From positions 17,919,865-17,983,864 of the forward strand of contig OZ034971.1 in the NCBI GenBank assembly GCA_964030785.1: DNA of 64,000 nucleotides, written 5' to 3'. The DNA is from Siderastrea siderea (taxonomy: Eukaryota; Cnidaria; Anthozoa; Scleractinia; Rhizangiidae). Position numbers and translations under genes: made by a program. Of the stretch, positions 43,142 through 54,300 are shown one piece after another. The notes beneath the pieces are model-generated. The model was given only the letters and a program-made list of their open reading frames with translations. It was not told the origin of the DNA and ran no database searches. Positions within the stretch are counted from its first letter, which is position 1. Every line of letters begins with the position of its first letter.

Positions 43142-45938
43142 CGCCAACATTTTACAAACACTTTTTTTGTGTGCAGATAATTTTTTTGTCGTTGAATGAA
43201 ACATACGTTCAATGACATTCACTTTCAAAATGTACAGGACTGCAAGTAAATTCAATGCGTGGAGACCTTAGCTTTTGAGGGATGCCAGTGTACTAGGCGA
43301 CTTAGCGCGGTCTTGCGTTTCTCTTCTAGTTCAACTGATCAGAGAGACTGCTCGTATTCTAGGAATATCGCACCTTAAAATAAAGCTACAGCACTTAGAA
43401 GAAAACCTAGACTACGAGAAATGAACACAAGCTTTGTATCATTACCTGGCTTGACAAGACGCAACATCTCGTCCATGGCGTCAGGGTCAACTTCATCTGG
43501 AAAAACGCCGTCCGCGCAGATCACGGCGTCAAACGCGCCCGTAGCACAAAGGGTCGAATCCGCTTTTAGTGAAGTGAAAAGTAAGTTTCTGTAGAGTCCG
43601 CTCCTCTCGGCGTTATCCAGTCTCTCCTTAGAAACCGTCAGAGCGTCAATGGTATTGTAACCCAGCGAACGCAGGTAAGACGCGGTAGAACCTCGCCCCG
43701 CGCCCGCGTCCAGAATGCGTACTGATGACCTGTTCTTCTGAAAAGCGTGTGTGACGGCCGCATCAAAGTATTCCGTGCAACTGGAAGGATAGAGAGGGTC
43801 TAAGTTAATGCCATTACGTAAAGTCAGTAAGGAAAATAGCTACAGTAGTGGTTAATAAGCGACTCCGTTTTCAATGCCTTCCTGGGATTACAATACATGT
43901 AACGACAAGTCGATCCGATTTCTAAAGAAATCAAAATGCTACGAAATTGGCTTGATTTTTTTAAGCCTGGCAACGACTTTCATTTCCTTGATATCGTTAG
44001 ACAAACAAATCGTCGACCAACAATCGTACCATAAAAAATTGACCATTACTTTCTGGGAAGTACCGGTATATTGACAGTCGATTGACAGGGTTTTTGCAGC
44101 TAGGCAAATATATGTGAACGGAAAAACCGAATGGACCACGACTGCACGCTTCTTAGCTTGCAAACCTTTTAAAAGCACTTCCTCGCCACGTTTGTAGCCG
44201 TCGTTAATGTGAGAAGCGATTTTAGGAACGTAATAGGAGCACCGGTTAATTAACTAGACTGCTCTTACCACTGCATTGTACTAATCCTACACTTTGTTTC
44301 TCTTCGTTCTTTTTATAAGAAAGATGGAGGAATCAATAAAGTTTGAATACCTTTTTTGTTCAGTTTATTTTCCTTTCATATTTTTCAGTAGAAGAATCAC
44401 TTCTGTTAGGCAGAGGCATATAGAACAACACGGCTTAATCCGGCCATCTGCTTTTAACGAGATTTTACAGAAAAAGCCGCTTTCCACTGAAAACCGTTCC
44501 ACACTCTCATTTTAGAACCCAAATTTTCAACCTCATACTGATGCACACCTTGATCGGTCGCAACTGTCGATTAGCGATTGGCGTTGTTATTCGTCGAATA
44601 ACATACAAAAAATTCGTGCTTTGTATAATAACGAAAAACGAAATCATAATTTTCTCTTCCTCTCACCGCAAAGTTGAAATTCTTTCCAGACGAATTTTTC
44701 AAAGCGATCTATGCAAGACCATTTCTAAAAGCGGAAAACAATATTCCAGTCCAACTGCATTTTTGAAGAAGTATTACTTAAAGTTAGAGGTCACATCAAC
44801 ATTTTTGTTCCAAAGCCTCGTTATCTCCAACAGGGCTCAATTCCAATATTCCACCCAAAACCGGCAAGCGCCAATATCCACATTGCCTTGGCCTTGTATA
44901 ATATTGCTTTGAATTAAAATTAAAATTAACGGGAGATCTTAATTAAAATACTCACGAAAAGTCACAAAGTAAACTCTTCATGAACTAGTTTATCCCACCT
45001 GCTTCGTTGGCTACGGTTTAGAATCGTTTATAGTGTTTTCCCAACAAATAATATGGTGTTTGTACGAAGAGTAATATTTTTCCAAAGTCATGATACAAGT
45101 TCTTAAAGTTTGGGTCAAGGGAGGTTGTCGATCACTCAATATTTACGTCAGTCACTTATTTTAGAAGTGTTCCTATTTCTGCCAATATCTGAAGTGTAAT
45201 ATTGTCAGAAGGTAATACTATAGAAACAGAACCTTGACGCTTGCAAAAGTGACGAGCACGTCCAAAGCACAAAAAAAGATTAAATGCCGAACAAAGGTCA
45301 CATTCACCCATCATGAATTCGTGTCTAAATTTCGCACAGACGAGGTAGCAAGAAGAAGTAATGCTCTTTTATTCCCTTTTCATAAAAAAATGATCATAAC
45401 TGTACAATTTGTACTTTGCCAATTACGGTATCTTTTGACAAAGCTGTTCTGTTCGTAACAATAGTCAAAACATCGTACAGTACAAACCTTTGATGTCCAT
45501 CTCCGCTAGCATGAATTTAGCGAAGGCAAATTGTTGTTGTTGTTCCTTTTTTTTTCATCTTGTCTTACATGAGATAAATTTTCGACATCCTAAAGATGAC
45601 TTTAAACCAGGGCCCAAGTTGAAAACTGAAATAAATCCCATATTTCATTCTGCCTATGTCCACCATAATATTGACACACAAACAACAGCACAAGAAAGTT
45701 CTCCTCGGAACTTTCTTTTGAGTACAATTATAATAATGTCACGCTAAGATCGGGATTCAAATGTTAAAACCACATGACACAAGACTGCGGTTTGAAAGTA
45801 AAGGTGTAGCTTACTAATGGTTCGGTACGGATCGACAGGCACAGACAGAACAGTGGTAAAACGTGACGCAACTTACCTACAACGCTCTGGCGACCGCTTG
45901 TTTATATCCGGAATATGGAAACTGTCGATGCTCTCCAT
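36923..45938 (-). CDS. Class I SAM-dependent methyltransferase, METTL27 (WBSCR27)-like
   Basis: Three exons in transcript order, 45877-45938, 43446-43780 and 36923-37140, give 615 nt or 204 codons with matching phases (2, then 1). Motif I, ILDAGAGRG at residues 43-51, is the SAM-binding glycine loop. FDAVICADGVF follows, then LRLVKPGGIVCFTMNS as motifs IV-VI. The C-terminal GKWKLIS segment and a final aromatic strand match METTL27-like proteins. The substrate is unknown. The YDxWAxxYD segment usual before motif I is not seen, so a further phase-compatible exon could be hidden in the first intron or the family member may be short. Human METTL27 is about 245 residues. The second intron carries a complete LINE in antisense orientation. 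Start chosen at the only Met of exon 1 in frame (45938). Confidence 0.78.
37601..38500 (+). CDS. L1-type ORF1 protein (coiled coil, RRM-like, nucleic acid chaperone)
   Basis: 299 codons from ATG 37601 (MSKEDKKDKKRPRG). A lysine-rich N-terminus leads to a long coiled coil at about residues 25-118. The sequence RRENLRILNIPE at about 122-133 marks the start of the RRM and C-terminal domain typical of L1 ORF1p. The C-terminal domain contains PRPILVRFVSR and FVNSSSYTVDNIPEYLL. A CAA run gives seven glutamines near residue 171. In L1 elements this protein trimerises, coats the element RNA and acts as a chaperone. It is unbroken here. The frame is open upstream to 37532, but with no ATG in good context before 37601. 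Confidence 0.9.
   Translation: MSKEDKKDKKRPRGSSSTDGEEDKILEKLFSIQTRIDDGFTKMEDAMTDLKQELKQDILAIKNELDELKKSTESAWVEINTLKEENESIKKQMASTLSENAKLSEAVNGLKDRVIKQEDYSRRENLRILNIPENQGETNEQCCDKAKEVVTALGLDPNEISYHAIHRVGKQQQQQQQENLPAASSHQSDTTTSDQAHRPRDRPRPILVRFVSRMDADAVWGKRKELLQNPALSSVFIDKDLSAESAKIRGKLRAALRKSKELNISRAFIKGNKLFVNSSSYTVDNIPEYLLPSKHGNDH
39151..42841 (+). pseudogene. L1-type ORF2 (endonuclease plus reverse transcriptase), one frameshift
   Basis: The frame starts at ATG 39151 with an APE endonuclease (SLNARGLNQTR, then IFLQETYS). It shifts within a T7 run at 39330-39336, and continues in the next frame with the rest of the endonuclease (LGGDFN near 39580, SDHSAIIL near 39850). The reverse transcriptase follows: NWRPLTLLNVDYKI, FIDFKKAFDTVDW, GVRQGCPLS and the YADDTTAF catalytic box near 41257. 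It ends with a C-terminal zinc-knuckle-like CHLCSERQTLAHLFASC. One extra T in the homopolymer is the only defect seen in about 1,230 codons, so it is either a fresh mutation or a base-calling error. Confidence 0.9.
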
Positions 45939-46119
45939 CGACCGCTTCTGATAAACTTTCTCAAAATCAAGAACACCAAAAAATACTTTTGGTAAACGCT
46001 TATTTGAACCACTGGTCTTGGTCGTTCCCTTCACGAAACTTACTTTTTTTAATCAAAACGTAAACAGAGCGTTAATAATTAAATTGCGTCTTCAACATTA
46101 ACATAACAAGCCGCACGCG

Positions 46120-46131
46120 CACGTGACGTCA
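46120..46131. promoter_or_regulatory. Overlapping E-box and full CRE palindrome upstream of the methyltransferase
   Basis: CACGTG (46120-46125) overlaps TGACGTCA (46124-46131), about 185 bp upstream of the methyltransferase start codon. A full CRE at this distance is common in CREB/ATF-responsive promoters, and CACGTG is the USF/MYC-type core. Function is inferred from sequence and position only. Confidence 0.35.
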
Positions 46132-47788
46132 TATACTTTAGAGCATAAAACGTTTAGAAGAGATCCTTACGCGTGCACGATTTATGTGGATTTTCTGTAA
46201 TCTTTTGGCTGGAATTTTGTCGATTTTTGAGAGAAAATAAATTTCATATTTTTGTAACCTCCAAAAAGAGTTTGAGAGAAGAGACTTAGAATATATTCTT
46301 GTATTTATGCCACCCGCTGCCACGTTCTATTCACGTGCTCTCCCATCAAAGTACATTCACGTACGTACATGTACAAGCACGGTGAATTTTTAGCTGTGGG
46401 GGTGGGGGAGAGGAGAGGGAAAAACCGCTTTCAACGGCTGAACTGTGTGACTGAAAGGAAGGAGTTCACTTTTTAAGAAAATTGATTGTATTTACTCGCC
46501 GTTTGTATTTAGAATTGACTGACGCATTTGTTTTACCCGTCCTCCATCGCATAAAACCATTGAAATCCGTTGTTTGGGTCAAATTGTCCTCTTATATTCA
46601 ATGCAGCTTTTATACTGGCGGACAACCAACATTCTTCTCAACAGTCTGGGGCTGGGAGGAAACTTGCAAAAATATAACGCCCGATGAATAACTTTTTTCC
46701 TTTAGTCTCGGCCTTTGGACTTTCCTGTGTTAAGAAACTATCGAACTTTGCACCAAAATCAGTATTATAAACATGTCATTCGTTTGTATGACTATGAATT
46801 ATTTAGGTGAATCGAGCTGCGATATAACTGTAGGTACAGCCAGTACAGCTGTCTTGATGTCTGTCTCGTTTTTGCTGGAACAGGGGATAAAATTTCTACT
46901 TTAGTATTGGAGCACGGTGTATTTGCCAGAAGTCTGAATTTACATGAAAAGTAGACAGAATAGTATAATTGTGGGAATTTATTTGACAATCTGAGCCGCA
47001 GGCAACCTCGGACACTCTAATCGAATCGAGCAAGTGGCGACCGAACCTAGGGAATGCGAACGGACAACAACTCAAATCACCTACCTACAGCATTCAAAAG
47101 AGTGCAATAAACTTGTCCCCATAGCAGAAGGATAAATAGCGGAAAATACACAGAAAAAGGATGAGAGCGGTTGAGTTGTATCCCGTGAAGTAAACGGGCG
47201 CCTTGACGTGTCTATTTTAACAAATACTCAAACCAGACAGGATTTTTGTGCCCAAAGGTTAAGGTCAGCTAGCAATATTTATAACACGTGAGGACACAGC
47301 AAAACAAAAGAACAATAGTCGTCAGCTCACATTTTTACATTTTTTCCAGAGGCCTGGGCCGAGAGTGCTGTTCATTGTTCAGTATTCAAATCACAATAAG
47401 CCCAAGCTCACTATATTTTAGGCTTTCAAACAAAGTAATCCAACTCTCTTGTCGACGATTGTAAGAGTTTGTATGGGAAATCTTACTTGCACTTCTGAAA
47501 CTGAAATAAAATTGTCTACAAACTCACCGTTCTCGTTTTCTTGTAGTTTCCTAGTATATACCCCCCCCCCCCCCCACCCTGTTTTAATTAAGGGTAATTT
47601 GGCGCCTTTCCGAGCGGGTCAACTTATCAGCCTCAGCAATACACAAATTTTAGAGTTTGTGTGGAAAATTTAACGCGCGCTAAAAATGTGCTTAATGTAC
47701 AATAAAGTTGCTTTTTTGACTCACCTCTGGCTCAATCATGCATTTTTCAGTGTTTTTACAGTGGTTTAGGCCTCGAAGGATCAATAAA

Positions 47789-47851
47789 ACACCTCTCTGA
47801 GCGAGACGCTTTTCCACCCTGAGAAGCGTAGCGTCTGGCTCAGAGAGGTGT
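47789..47851. repeat. Short foldback hairpin
   Basis: ACACCTCTCTGAGC at the left pairs with GCTCAGAGAGGTGT at the right, and AGACGC pairs with GCGTCT inside it. The loop is short. No coding content. Confidence 0.65.
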
Positions 47852-50036
47852 CAGTTTTGCCCAGTTAGATCTACCAAACAGGAACGGAATACTCAAGTCC
47901 CAAGTGTTCAAATCGATCGCCTTGCCCTCATTTGACTTGATTAGTTGAAGGTCATATGCACTCTAGGAGGCTCTCGAAGAGTTTGAACCTGCTCAGATTT
48001 TAAGGCACTTGAATTGTTGGAAGTTGAAACTGTTGCTCTTGTTTGGCCTGTAACTCTGTGTGAACTGTCGTTGACTCTTTTCTGCTCATTCTTGTCTGGC
48101 CTGGGCATTACGGGCATTATGGTCGTCACTGCTTCAAGCTGCGCTATGCATATAAACTTTGCGTCTAGGAAAGCTGCCGAAATATCTCTTTCCCGGCCTC
48201 AATTCTAAGGATGACAAATAAGCTGTTCAGCAGTTAGGTCAGTTAGGACATACCGGCTGACTGACTTTGGTGAAATATATATTTCATGTTACTAAACTCA
48301 GTTTTCTCAGTTGGCCTTATTCTGTAATGATAAAATATGGTACAGGTTTGCTTGTACAAGTTTTAAGAAAAGTGTTTAGGTTCATACCATGCCGGATTCG
48401 TCTTAAAATGTGAGTAGAGATCAAAGAACGTGTCAAGGTACATTATGTTGGGACTGTATAAACTGACAATTTTTATCACACTTGGCCGCTCTAAATGCAT
48501 TTTTGGAGAAAGTTTTCGCGTGAGGCTGCCCCCACCCCCTCACACTTGAGCGATCGAGTTCCCCCTCCCCCCACTTTAAAGTAGTCCCCGCAGTACCTGA
48601 GCCTATATCCCTATGTTCCGGCGGACGAATAAGTCGAATAAGAAACCTCTGCTCAAAACCGTCCTACTTGGTATCGTGCATGTGCAACATTCGTCGCTCG
48701 CATCGCCAGTTCCTGTCTTGTTAGCCTGTTCCAGGCGTTCAGATAGTGGAGCGCGCGCGAAAAATAAAGCGAGCGAAAGAGCTGGAAAAAAACGAGGGGA
48801 GGCTGCAGGTTACCCACCCCGATGCCTGCGATGCAGAAGATCCCTTAAAAGACGATTAATCATTATTTGATTTTACTAAAATAAGTTACTCTGTACCGCG
48901 GCATCCTTAAAAAACTAGGAGTTTCGACGAATCGAGCGAGTGTGGTCCAATCTCGAGTGTGGTCCAATCTCGTATGTTTGCATTATTTCATGGAGATTGA
49001 TTATCCAGTCAATTAAACTATTTATAAATAGCTTCCTGTCTGAAACCAACTCACAGCAATTTCAACTTTGAATTTTCTGCCCTTCAAAGGGCGGACGATG
49101 GTCTCTCTGACTAGAAACCCACTGTCAAACAGTATATGAACTGTAACCGCGTAGCATTCACATTTCTCTCCCATAAAAAATGGCCGTTGCTTTCATAAAC
49201 GCCCTTCCAAACAGGAACAGAAAATATCTTCTAGAAATTTAAATTTATTTCATTAAAAGCACGAACGCTTACCTCTAGTTATACAATTGGTTGAAAAAAA
49301 AATGTACACCGACAGTTCCTTCGATTAAAGAGCAAAAACAGTTAGCTTAATTTCACTTTTAGAATGAGATCAAAAATGCAGAGCACAATTAATAGTATCA
49401 GAAGAATGTAAGACTGGAGGATGTTCATTTGAATGGTCACATATTGAAACGATACAACCAAACAACACGACTAACAGTTTGGCTCCACCAGTGAGCCTCT
49501 GATGTTACACATCAATTCTCCCCACAGGTCTCCATACCAGTTGGGAGAATATTGTCTCATATCAACGTTATTTTTTCCTTGAGTGATTTGCTGCTTTGTT
49601 TTCATGACCTAGGTAATGTGTTGATGTTCTTAATTAGGAGAACGCACAGGCTGGTCACAGTTATGTTACTCTTTTTATGATCACTTGAACCTGAATTAAC
49701 TTAATGCCAAATTTTAATACAAATTATACTCTAACTAAGAGGAAAATTAATAATATAAAAACTAGGACTTGTAAGTCGCTGCTGGAGAAACTTGTTCTAA
49801 TCATATCTGTAACAAAAATCTCAATTCTGATTGGAGCGTTTGCTGCGACCTGTGTTTTCGTGTGGAAGGTGACCTTCGCGCGCGTGCACGTGTTCTTCAG
49901 CTCCCTTGCGCGACAGGTGACCTTCGCACGCGATGACGGGTTCCTCCGCGTCGATTTTACTCCAAGTAACGAACAGTGGCATTGGCACAGCAGAGCAGCC
50001 CACGCTCAAATCGAGTCGATTTTGATCTTGAACTTA

Positions 50037-50608
50037 CAATGGAATCCCGATTTTTCGAACCTCCTGGGGAAACGGAAATTGGTTCGAAAAATCGAAGGTG
50101 CATGAAATTACGCTTGATTTACAAGGTATTGTTTCATAACCACCAGGAAAGCAAACAGAAATATCATGACACTCTTGTACAGTTCTTAAGCTTTCATTTG
50201 AATGGTCACAGTTTAGGATTTTACTGAAGTCTCGAACGTTAGAACCACCCTGTACACATAATAAGCAGCATCCGCAAGAAAGCCAGTCCTAATGTGTGAC
50301 TATTCAAATGAAAGGCATTGAGCAGTACTTTTCTTGGTACTATTTATTGTGTAATAGAAGGTGGTTCTACCTTTTTAGTCTGAGAATAAAATCCTGAATT
50401 ATGACCACTCAAGTGAAAGCTACTGAGTAGTACTTTCCTGCGGGTTCGAGAAATCGAACCCGCAAGTGAGGAGACAAGAATGAGGTTCGAAATATCTGGA
50501 GTTTCGAAAAATCGAGGGTTCGAAAAATCGGGGGTAAAATTACAGTGTTTGACTGAAGCAAATCCAAGGTGTCATGGTGCCATGTCTCGAAAACTCGGGA
50601 TTCCAATG
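50037..50608. mobile_element. Non-autonomous pogo/Tigger-like element
   Basis: The ends CAATGGAATCCCGATTTTTC (left) and the inverted right end CAATGGAATCCCGAGTTTTC-like copy are flanked by TA (50035-50036 and 50609-50610). CARTGGAAYCCCGATTTTTCGAA is the style of pogo/Tigger termini. Extra GTTCGAAAAATCG blocks lie just inside each end. The 572-bp interior has an inverted TCATTTGAATGGTCAC / GTGACTATTCAAATGAAA pair but no transposase. Confidence 0.75.
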
Positions 50609-51396
50609 TATTAAAACTTGGATTGAGAGATGTAGCTTAACGAGATTCAACTATGCAGCTACTTTTCTCAAATAATATATGATACGATTGAACTTAAGTA
50701 GGACTTCGCGTTTTACAATTGAAGGGGGGTAATTGTGCTCGTACTGAAATCACGTGCACATTTTTTCCACCAATTGTGCTTCACTCAGTCGTAACACCAT
50801 TAATAATTATGACAACTCAATGCAGAGCTCTTTTAAAACTTTAAGTTAACCTAGCGGGCAAAGTTGTGTCCACTTTGAACAGCTCCGATGGACAGAACTT
50901 ATGCCCGTTTTCAAGATCGTCTTCTTTTACACGCACACATTTTGACCGAATTCAATTTCTTTTCAAGGATCTGTCCAGATTCAATAACGTTATATCACTA
51001 GTAAATTTACAGGCTTTTCAAGACCGTGCTCATATGTGACCGCTCCGAAACCTCTGGCTGTTCAGCCCTCGTGTAACTAACCACTGGGTCAAATTTGAGA
51101 TCATTCAAAATTCAAATATTACAAATGACTATTGTAGGCGTCAAAGGGCGGTCACCTGTGAACACGATCCATCAACTTTTCTTTTCAATTATTTTAGCTA
51201 GATTAAATTCAAATTCGTTCAGGTACGCAAACTTTGACGGCATTAATACTTGGAACTAAAGTAGATTACTGCTACTTACTAAAACAACTTAAATTGAATA
51301 CAGGGGCTAGACCACGAACGAAAGAAACTCAACAATTTTCTCGCACAGCTCTCAGAGCACGAACAATGTTGTGTTTTACACGGCGGGGTGAGTCCT

Positions 51397-54300
51397 CTAG
51401 GCACTTTTCCTGGCCTTCTTGGATTTGTTCTTCTTTTTGCCCTTTCGTTGAACTCTCTTTCCTTGAATTAAGTTAAGTTTGTCTTTTATATATCCTTTCC
51501 TATTATTCTGCAAGACAAGGAAAATAGCAGTTTCAGAAGGAAAACAGCAAATTCAGTCGAATAATCTAAACACTGAAACATTGAAGCAGCTTTCCCCAGT
51601 TCAACTTAACCTCAAGGCCTGGTTCACACATGCAAGTGAAGCATAAGAAACTCCACTTAATTTGCACTCACTGCAGATGCGGACAAAGGTAAAGATAACA
51701 CTAGCACAGCCACATTTTCAAATCTCAAGCGGGGCGATGTCGCAGCTCTTACAAGGTCTTCTCTGAATTGCTGAGAAAACAATACACCAAACAACAAAAC
51801 AATGGACCATAGCCCCGAAAACAATAGAGCTGCGTGATACCAAGGTCCAAAGAAATTAGAGGTTGTTAAGAGCTGCGGGGCTACTCCTCAAGCGCCAGTG
51901 ACAATGAAAGCACATGCATAGAAAATTCGCCAAAAACTGCACTAACGTGCCTCGTGTGTGAACTTGAATAGCACAGTGTTGCGATTTGTTTAACTATATT
52001 TTTCTACCAGTCAGAAAACCAGCACGTGATTAGATGCTCTGATTATAAGAAAGTACCAGGACAGAATGGCTGCAGTCGAACCTTGTTTGTCCGCACTAGG
52101 TGGGTCCACCGAAAACACTCCAGACATTTTGTGCACACTTTCGATTAAAAGTGGGTGATTAGAGTCTTGTTTTAGCATTGTATGCAAGTCCCTAACACAG
52201 CAAACAAAACTTTACAAAGTCGCGCGTCGCAAAAACTTAAGTTTACAGTGTGGAGGGTGTGGGAGGGAAGGGTGGGGAAGAGGCACCCTACACATCACTC
52301 AAATAACACTTACCCGCCGAGGAATATATTTGCTTTTAGATTTTAAATTCGTTGACCTCATAGGTACACTACTCTTGACTCGATTAGCGTAATCTTTGAC
52401 CCTGTGGAATGAAACGGATTACTTGACATCAGTTCTTTGTCACAACAAACTTTTTCTCAATTCTAATCGGGCGAAAAGCGAAACAACTTGGGGAGGAGAG
52501 GCAAGAGACAGTAGACAACCTGGGGAGGAGAGGCAAGAGACAGTAGACAACCTGGGGAGGAGAGGCAAGAGGCAGTAGACAACCTGGGGAGGAGAGGCAA
52601 GAGACAGTAGACAACCTGGGGAGGAAAGGCAAGAGACAGTAGACAACCTGGGGAGGAGAGGCAAGAGACCGTAGACAACCTGGGGAGGAGAGGCAAGAGA
52701 CCGTAGACAACCTGGGGAGGAGAGGCAAGAGACAGTAGACAACCTGGGGAGGAAAGGCAAGAGACAGTAGACAACCTGGAGAGGGTCGACCAAGGCGTGC
52801 GCTTCCCCCGATGAAAGACATGAATGAAGTATATTACATGTTAACCCTTAGTAGCCAATGCTCAGAATTGAAAGATATGAGTGAGATAATGCTCAGGCGT
52901 GAGATATGAGCTAGTTATATTACCTTATATTCTTACTAGCCAGTGCTTAGGTGTGAGATATGAGCAAGTTATATTACCTGTATATTCTTACTAGCCAGTG
53001 CTCGGAAGTGAAAGCTTCTTCTAAATGCTCTAACTGGAAGTTTTTGTTTCCTATTTCTACGTTTCGAGTACGGTCGAAACCTGACGGAGATCGAAAGTCC
53101 AGCTGAAAAGATATAAGAACAAAATAATTGCATGTGTTCATATATGTTACGTAAACTTCTTATCACTCCTTCTTCTAGGATCAAGCCAAAGTATTACTTA
53201 AGTGAACGCTTGCGAGCAGTATGTTTCCATAAATAATTAATGCCCATCCGTTGAAGCACATAGCAACAAAATCATCTTTGCCTATTAATTGAGCTACTAC
53301 GGTCAGCGCTCATCATTGACTCATTTTCATATGTAAAAACCTATTTACTCCAGTCACCCGATAATATGGCCAGATTATTTTGGCTGGTTCGTAGCCGCAT
53401 TTAACATGGTTCCATATAGTTAGTGTATCCTCAACAGAATCAACCAGAGGTTATTAAACTCTTGTTTGAGTGTTTGCCACTGACATGGATTTTGAACACC
53501 CACTCCCACTTGAACCTGGCTCAAGACTGAAATTTGGAGTTAAAAGACAGACATACCTGCATCTCGCCAAACCGGTAGTAGCACATCTTGTACATGAGGC
53601 AGTTCAATAGTATAGGCGAACCAGCTGAGTCCACACGGAACTCGCCTTGAGGAGTGAAGTAGTCTGACTCCTACAAAAAAGCGCAGTTCGGCAACATTAG
53701 CTTCCAAAGTGAGCACTGAAGTGGCAAGTACATCAACCTGTGCTAGATGTATATACCTATTTCAAAAAAGGTTGCTTCAGTGATGCATGTTTCATAGACC
53801 GCAGTGCATCATGATCGTTAAATTTGTGACTGCTTTTCTCTAGCTATTAGCCCTAAAGCAAGAACAAATGTATATTTTTATGATTTGGTTTTGTCCTAGA
53901 GTGCCTTCAGCGAGAAAAGCGATCATTACATTTATTTATAGCAAACATGATGCTTTGCGATCTATGAAACAACGATCATGGATAATGCATCACTGAAGCA
54001 ACCTGAGCTGAAATAGGCGTATATATATACACGCACGTGCTGCCACGCATCGCAGCGCAACAATATGGCGATAAAAATAAATTGAAATGGTGAAATAAAT
54101 TTTACTATTTCCTACAATTTGCACGTGTTTCTCGTGTGCCAAACAAGCCGCTTGGGACTCGCGAGTTCAAATTTGCATCCAAAACTGCATTCCTGAGATG
54201 CCTTTGAGTAGGCAACTTGTGCAGATCATAGGCAGAAACAAATTTTCCATCAGATTCGAAAGTTTGTGCTGGATTTTAAGGATCAGCTCGCGGACTCAAA

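Larger units (their letters stand above)
45939..51396. other. Intergenic stretch between the methyltransferase and STT3B
   Basis: Both flanking genes run leftward, so this holds the methyltransferase promoter and the STT3B 3' UTR. It contains a CRE/E-box site, a foldback at 47789-47851, a poly(C) run near 47562, a GC-richer low-copy segment at about 48700-48840 with AGCCTGTTCCAGGC, and a pogo-like element at 50037-50608. No exon could be recognised. Confidence 0.5.

Noticed and set aside
52429..52821. Three overlapping minus-strand ORFs of Leu/Pro/Ser/Cys repeats
   Set aside because: Products of the 32-bp minisatellite inside an STT3B intron; 32 is not divisible by three, so the three frames rotate through it.
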